Origin: Phreatobacter sp.
Lineage (GTDB): Bacteria > Pseudomonadota > Alphaproteobacteria > Rhizobiales > Phreatobacteraceae
Length of the DNA stretch: 64,000 nucleotides
Assembly (NCBI RefSeq): GCF_022843985.1
Contig: NZ_JALHMP010000007.1
Coordinates: 62,001 to 126,000 of the forward strand
Reading direction: 5' to 3'
Part shown: positions 60,261 to 64,000 of the stretch, in pieces
Layout of the letters: every line of letters begins with the position of its first letter
How positions within the stretch are numbered: the first letter of the stretch is position 1
Made by a program: the position numbers and the translations under genes
Notes under the pieces: model-generated
What the model saw: only the letters and a program-made list of their open reading frames with translations
Told to the model about the DNA's origin: nothing
The model's database searches: none

Positions 60261-61718
60261 CTAGCGACCACGCTTCAGCCGCCACCCGATGAAAATCATC
60301 GCCGTCCCGATGGCGACAACAAGACCGATGACGCCGGGCTGTGCGGCCAGTGCCAGCCAATCGCCACGCGCATGGGTGATGGCCCGACGAAGGTGATCCT
60401 CGAAGGGCGCAGCGATGACGTAGCCCATCAGCAAAGGCAATAGCGGAAAACCGGCGCGCCGCGCTGCATAGCCAAACAACCCGAACACGCCCAGAGAGAG
60501 AACATCGAAGGGCTTGCCAGTCGATGCCAGCACCCCGAGGCCGGACACGACGAGAATGGCGGGCGCAAGCACCGCCGGCGGGATCGTGACCAACCGTGCC
60601 CACAGACCAATCAGCGGCAGATTGAGCGCGACCAGCACAATGTTCGCGACGATCAGGCTGCCGATAAATGTCCAGAATAGGGACGGATGCGTCGTGAACA
60701 GTGCTGGGCCCGGCGGCAGCCCGTGGATCATCATGGCGCCGATCAGAACGGCTGTCGCCGCGTTGGCGGGAAGGCCCAGTCCGAACAGCATGACAAAACT
60801 GGATTGGGCGGCCGCATTGTTGGCGGCTTCCGGGGCGGCGACACCATGGAGCGTTGGAATCTCTCGTCCAACGTTTTTCAGCCGGAGTTCCAGTGCATAG
60901 GCACAAAAAGCCGCGAACAGGGTGGTGGCGCCAGGCAACAAACCGACCAGAGAACCGATGCCCGCCCCGCGGATGGAAGGGGCAAACCACCCGCGAATGG
61001 CGGACCAGCCGGGCCACCACCGGGTCGGATGCACCGGCTGCACATCTCGCCCGCGGGCCATTAGGGCGAGAATCTCAGAGAAGCCGAACAAGCCGACCAC
61101 CAAGGGCGTGAAGTCGATCCCGTCGCGCAGGTCAGCAAGGCCCATGGTGAAGCGCGGCTGCCCGTCGCCCCCCGCCGTCCCTATGAGTCCGAGCAATCCC
61201 CCGACCCCCAGCATCAACAGTCCCTTGGCGGCGCTGGCGCCTCCGACCAGCACCGCCAGCACGGCTCCGCCCATCAGCAGGGCGGCTGTGTCGGCAGGTC
61301 CGATGCCCAGGGCAAGCGCGGCAAGAGGCGGAGTCGCGATTGCCAGCACGAGCGCCGACAGCAAGCCGGCCACGAGGGAGGCAAGGGCTGCCACTGCAAG
61401 GGCCTCGGGGGCCTTGCCGGCGCGGGAGAGGCGATGTCCTTCCAGCGCCGTAATCGCCCCAGAAGCCTCTCCGGGTACATTGATCAGGATCGCCGTGGTC
61501 GAGGAGCCGTACTGCGCCCCGTAATAAACGCCCGCGAGCAGGATCATCGCCCCCGCAGGGCTCATCTGGAAACTGACCGGCAAAAGCAGTGCAATGGTCG
61601 CGACGGGTCCGAGCCCCGGCAGCACGCCGACGATCGTGCCGATCAGCGCGCCGAGGGCGGCATAGAAAAGATTGACGGGGGCAAAGCTGGCGGCCACACC
61701 GGCAAGCATCGCTTCCAT
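60261..61718 (-). CDS. Tripartite tricarboxylate transporter permease TctA
   Basis: LFYAALGALIGTIVGVLPGLGPVATIALLLPVSFQMSPAGAMILLAGVYYGAQYGSSTTAILINVPGE. Confidence 0.95.
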   Translation of the reverse strand: MEAMLAGVAASFAPVNLFYAALGALIGTIVGVLPGLGPVATIALLLPVSFQMSPAGAMILLAGVYYGAQYGSSTTAILINVPGEASGAITALEGHRLSRAGKAPEALAVAALASLVAGLLSALVLAIATPPLAALALGIGPADTAALLMGGAVLAVLVGGASAAKGLLMLGVGGLLGLIGTAGGDGQPRFTMGLADLRDGIDFTPLVVGLFGFSEILALMARGRDVQPVHPTRWWPGWSAIRGWFAPSIRGAGIGSLVGLLPGATTLFAAFCAYALELRLKNVGREIPTLHGVAAPEAANNAAAQSSFVMLFGLGLPANAATAVLIGAMMIHGLPPGPALFTTHPSLFWTFIGSLIVANIVLVALNLPLIGLWARLVTIPPAVLAPAILVVSGLGVLASTGKPFDVLSLGVFGLFGYAARRAGFPLLPLLMGYVIAAPFEDHLRRAITHARGDWLALAAQPGVIGLVVAIGTAMIFIGWRLKRGR

Positions 61719-61719
61719 G

Positions 61720-62250
61720 TCAGAAACCAAACGCGGAATGCGCCGGCCAAAGCGGCAGCGGCTGTCGCAGTGCGACAACGAAGATCAGTGCCGTGACGAC
61801 CGACAGCCCGGCCCCGATGGCCAACGCCCGCACGACGCCGACCCCGGACACGCCGAGCGCCGCCACCGTCCCGGCCGCGATCACCGACGGGACAAGCCCT
61901 GCCGCGCGCACACCCAAAGCGAGGATGGCGAGCGACAGGAGCGCTGAAGCGATCGAACGGAACGAAGTGGGCGCATGGGACGCAGCTTCGTGGAGAACAG
62001 GGGCCCGTCGACCCCTGGTCGCAACAGCCGCGGCCACAGCAGCGGCACTAGCAAGAACAAGCACGGCGAGAGCGGTTGGTACCAGCGCGGGATGCAGACG
62101 ACCCGATAGCGGCGCCGGCAAATGAACCGCGCTTGCAAGGATGATCGCAGAGAAGACTGCGCAGGTTACAACAACAACAACCAAAACACCGCGGTCTTGC
62201 GCAGAGCGAACGACTGTCTTTGCGCCTTCTTTAGAATTTATCAAATTCAA
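61720..62250 (-). CDS. Tripartite tricarboxylate transporter TctB family protein
   Basis: Small multi-TM protein immediately upstream of tctA; GRLHPALVPTALAVLVLASAAAVA. Confidence 0.75.
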   Translation of the reverse strand: MNLINSKEGAKTVVRSAQDRGVLVVVVVTCAVFSAIILASAVHLPAPLSGRLHPALVPTALAVLVLASAAAVAAAVATRGRRAPVLHEAASHAPTSFRSIASALLSLAILALGVRAAGLVPSVIAAGTVAALGVSGVGVVRALAIGAGLSVVTALIFVVALRQPLPLWPAHSAFGF

Positions 62251-62333
62251 ACCTCATTCTAGAGTGCGCTTTTCGCTTGACGTTCTCGTCTTTGTTGTTC
62301 TTCAGATCATATTGTCCAACAAAGGGGAAGCGA

Positions 62334-63323
62334 ATGGCGTCGATCAGGCCGTATCTGGACCGTCGTAATTTTATCATGGCCGGCATGGCTTCGCTCGCCA
62401 TGCTCCCCACGCGCGCGCAGGCGGCCTGGCCAGACAAACCACTCCGGCTGATTACAGCCTCGGCTGCGTCCGGCAATGCCTATATCGTTGCGCAGGTCAT
62501 TGCCGCCGAACTCGAGAAGCGGCTCGGCCAGCGAATCCTCCTGGAGGCTGTTCCGCAGAATTCGGGCATGCGCGCCACGGAAATGGTCTCCGGCGCGGCA
62601 CCGGACGGCTATACCCTACTTGTCGGCACGTCATCGCAGCTCGTCTTCAACATGGCGACGTTCGATCCGATGCCGGTCGACCTGCCGCGAACGCTGCGCG
62701 GCATTGCCATGATGAACGCGGTGCCGATGATCCTGACCGTCAAGGCGGACCATCCGGCCAGAACCATGCAGGACTACATTGCCTATCTGAAGGCCAACCC
62801 CGGCAAAGTGCAGTATGGCTCCGGTCCGCTTGGTACCACCACGCATGTCACCGGCATGCTCTGGGCTCGCGCGGCCGGAATCGTGGTCGAGCATGTCCCT
62901 TATAATGCTGGCTCGGATGCTATGAAGGACGTCATTGCCGGCCGCCTCGGCCACATGTTCGACGTGGCCGTCACCGCGATTCCGCAGCTGAAGTCCGGCG
63001 CGGTGCGCGGCCTTGCGATCACATCCAGGGAACGCAGCGCAGCTGCGCCCGATATCCCCACGGTCGCCGAGGCTGGACTGCCCGGTTTCGAGGCTCAAAC
63101 GTGGAATTCGATCGCTGCTCCGGCTGGTTTGCCCCAGGCCGTTGCCGAGCGCATCAATGCCGAGGTCGCCTCAGTGCTGGCGATGCCGGTTGTTCGCCAG
63201 CGGCTTGATGCCCTGGCGTCGACCTATTTCCCCGCCTGGAAGCCCTCCGAGGTCGACGCATTTTATGCAAGCGAGCGGACCAAGTGGATTCCCGTCGTCC
63301 GGGAGGCGATCGGCAGGAGGTAA
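62334..63323 (+). CDS. Tripartite tricarboxylate transporter substrate-binding protein (TctC/Bug family)
   Basis: Twin-arginine-like leader (LDRRNFIMAGMASLAML); WPDKPLRLITASAASGNAYIVAQVIAAELEKRLGQRILLE...YGSGPLGTTTHVTGML. Confidence 0.93.
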   Translation: MASIRPYLDRRNFIMAGMASLAMLPTRAQAAWPDKPLRLITASAASGNAYIVAQVIAAELEKRLGQRILLEAVPQNSGMRATEMVSGAAPDGYTLLVGTSSQLVFNMATFDPMPVDLPRTLRGIAMMNAVPMILTVKADHPARTMQDYIAYLKANPGKVQYGSGPLGTTTHVTGMLWARAAGIVVEHVPYNAGSDAMKDVIAGRLGHMFDVAVTAIPQLKSGAVRGLAITSRERSAAAPDIPTVAEAGLPGFEAQTWNSIAAPAGLPQAVAERINAEVASVLAMPVVRQRLDALASTYFPAWKPSEVDAFYASERTKWIPVVREAIGRR

Positions 63324-63648
63324 CGGACAGCGGCCATTCGCGGCGCGGGCGATTTTGTCCGCACCGCGAAGTCGCGGCCGAACGTCCTGGGACCGCGTTC
63401 TCCCCGGAGACATCGTTCGAGGCGCAAAGCCCGTCCGAGAGCAGACCCTGCGAGCCTCTGGGACCTGCACGCAACCGGAAGCCCGGCGTAGCTGGGCCTC
63501 CGCGCTTCGGGCCCCCTCAGACGCCATAAAGCCCGCGCAGGATGAATGCTCCCCGAGGATTCGCCCACGTGCCTATGACAAGACGCCGTTGCGGTCAGTG
63601 TGAGGGCAGATTGCGAAACATGGCCTGCCGCCGCGTTCGAAGCTCAGC

Positions 63649-63867
63649 TTACTGCGCGCCTGGCACTTCCGAGGTCGGCCGCCGCGCATGCTTGGAGAGC
63701 GGCAAGCGCGCGCTATTGGCGAAGGGGCGGATCTCCTCTGTGCCGTCCGCGGGACTTGAACGATCAAGGACGGCTTCGAATTCGTCCGCGAAGATCGTGA
63801 GATCTATGCGTTCCGCTCCCAACGTGACTTCGAGGCTCTGACCTCCGTTGGCTGAGGAAATCGTCAT
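63649..63867 (-). CDS. Hypothetical small ORF, doubtful
   Basis: 72 aa with plausible composition for the first ~45 residues; no family recognised. Confidence 0.25.
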   Translation of the reverse strand: MTISSANGGQSLEVTLGAERIDLTIFADEFEAVLDRSSPADGTEEIRPFANSARLPLSKHARRPTSEVPGAQ

Positions 63868-64000
63868 CGAAGCGATGTAGTGAGATAGTCCGGGGCAGCC
63901 GGCACGCTTGCTACCCTGGAAACTGCAACCCGGCTACCACCATGCCGCGCGACCACCGCAGTCAGCCCCCATGGCGCATGACCGGCCCTGATTTCCCCCG

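Overview
High-GC alphaproteobacterial (probably Hyphomicrobiales; inferred from gene order and protein character only) chromosomal window spanning the probable replication origin. Core block: dnaQ-coaE-aroE-maf-ppsR on the minus strand, a ~300-380 bp gap (candidate oriC), then hemE-hemJ-rho-mnmE-mnmG-rsmG-parA-parB on the plus strand, with two near-consensus parS sites (28291, 30307) and a third one-mismatch-centre variant (18975), followed by holA-lptE-leuS. Left flank: a small cluster suggestive of C3-sulfonate/phosphonate chemistry (ComDE-like TPP enzyme, YihU-like reductase), addB-addA, plsC-fur, a membrane-tethered TAXI binding protein, acuI, radC, and the helicase/PdeM half of the ligase-associated repair set. 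Right flank: ROK kinase, otsB-GH15-otsA trehalose block in which OtsA carries an N-terminal two-TM sensor-like module, MFS/IclR/OYE, a DevBCA-type exporter, an orphan TadG-like protein, and an accessory signalling island at 51.5-60.3 kb (MCP, divergent PhoH, output-less tandem receiver, truncated PAS protein, CarH-like B12 photoreceptor candidate, AraC, IS5-type transposase remnant). The window ends with a TctABC transporter and about 670 bp of unassigned sequence. I found no rRNA, tRNA, CRISPR array or complete mobile element. The best leads for something new are the CarH-like regulator with a Wx9EH motif and its small uncharacterised neighbours, and the sensor-fused OtsA.
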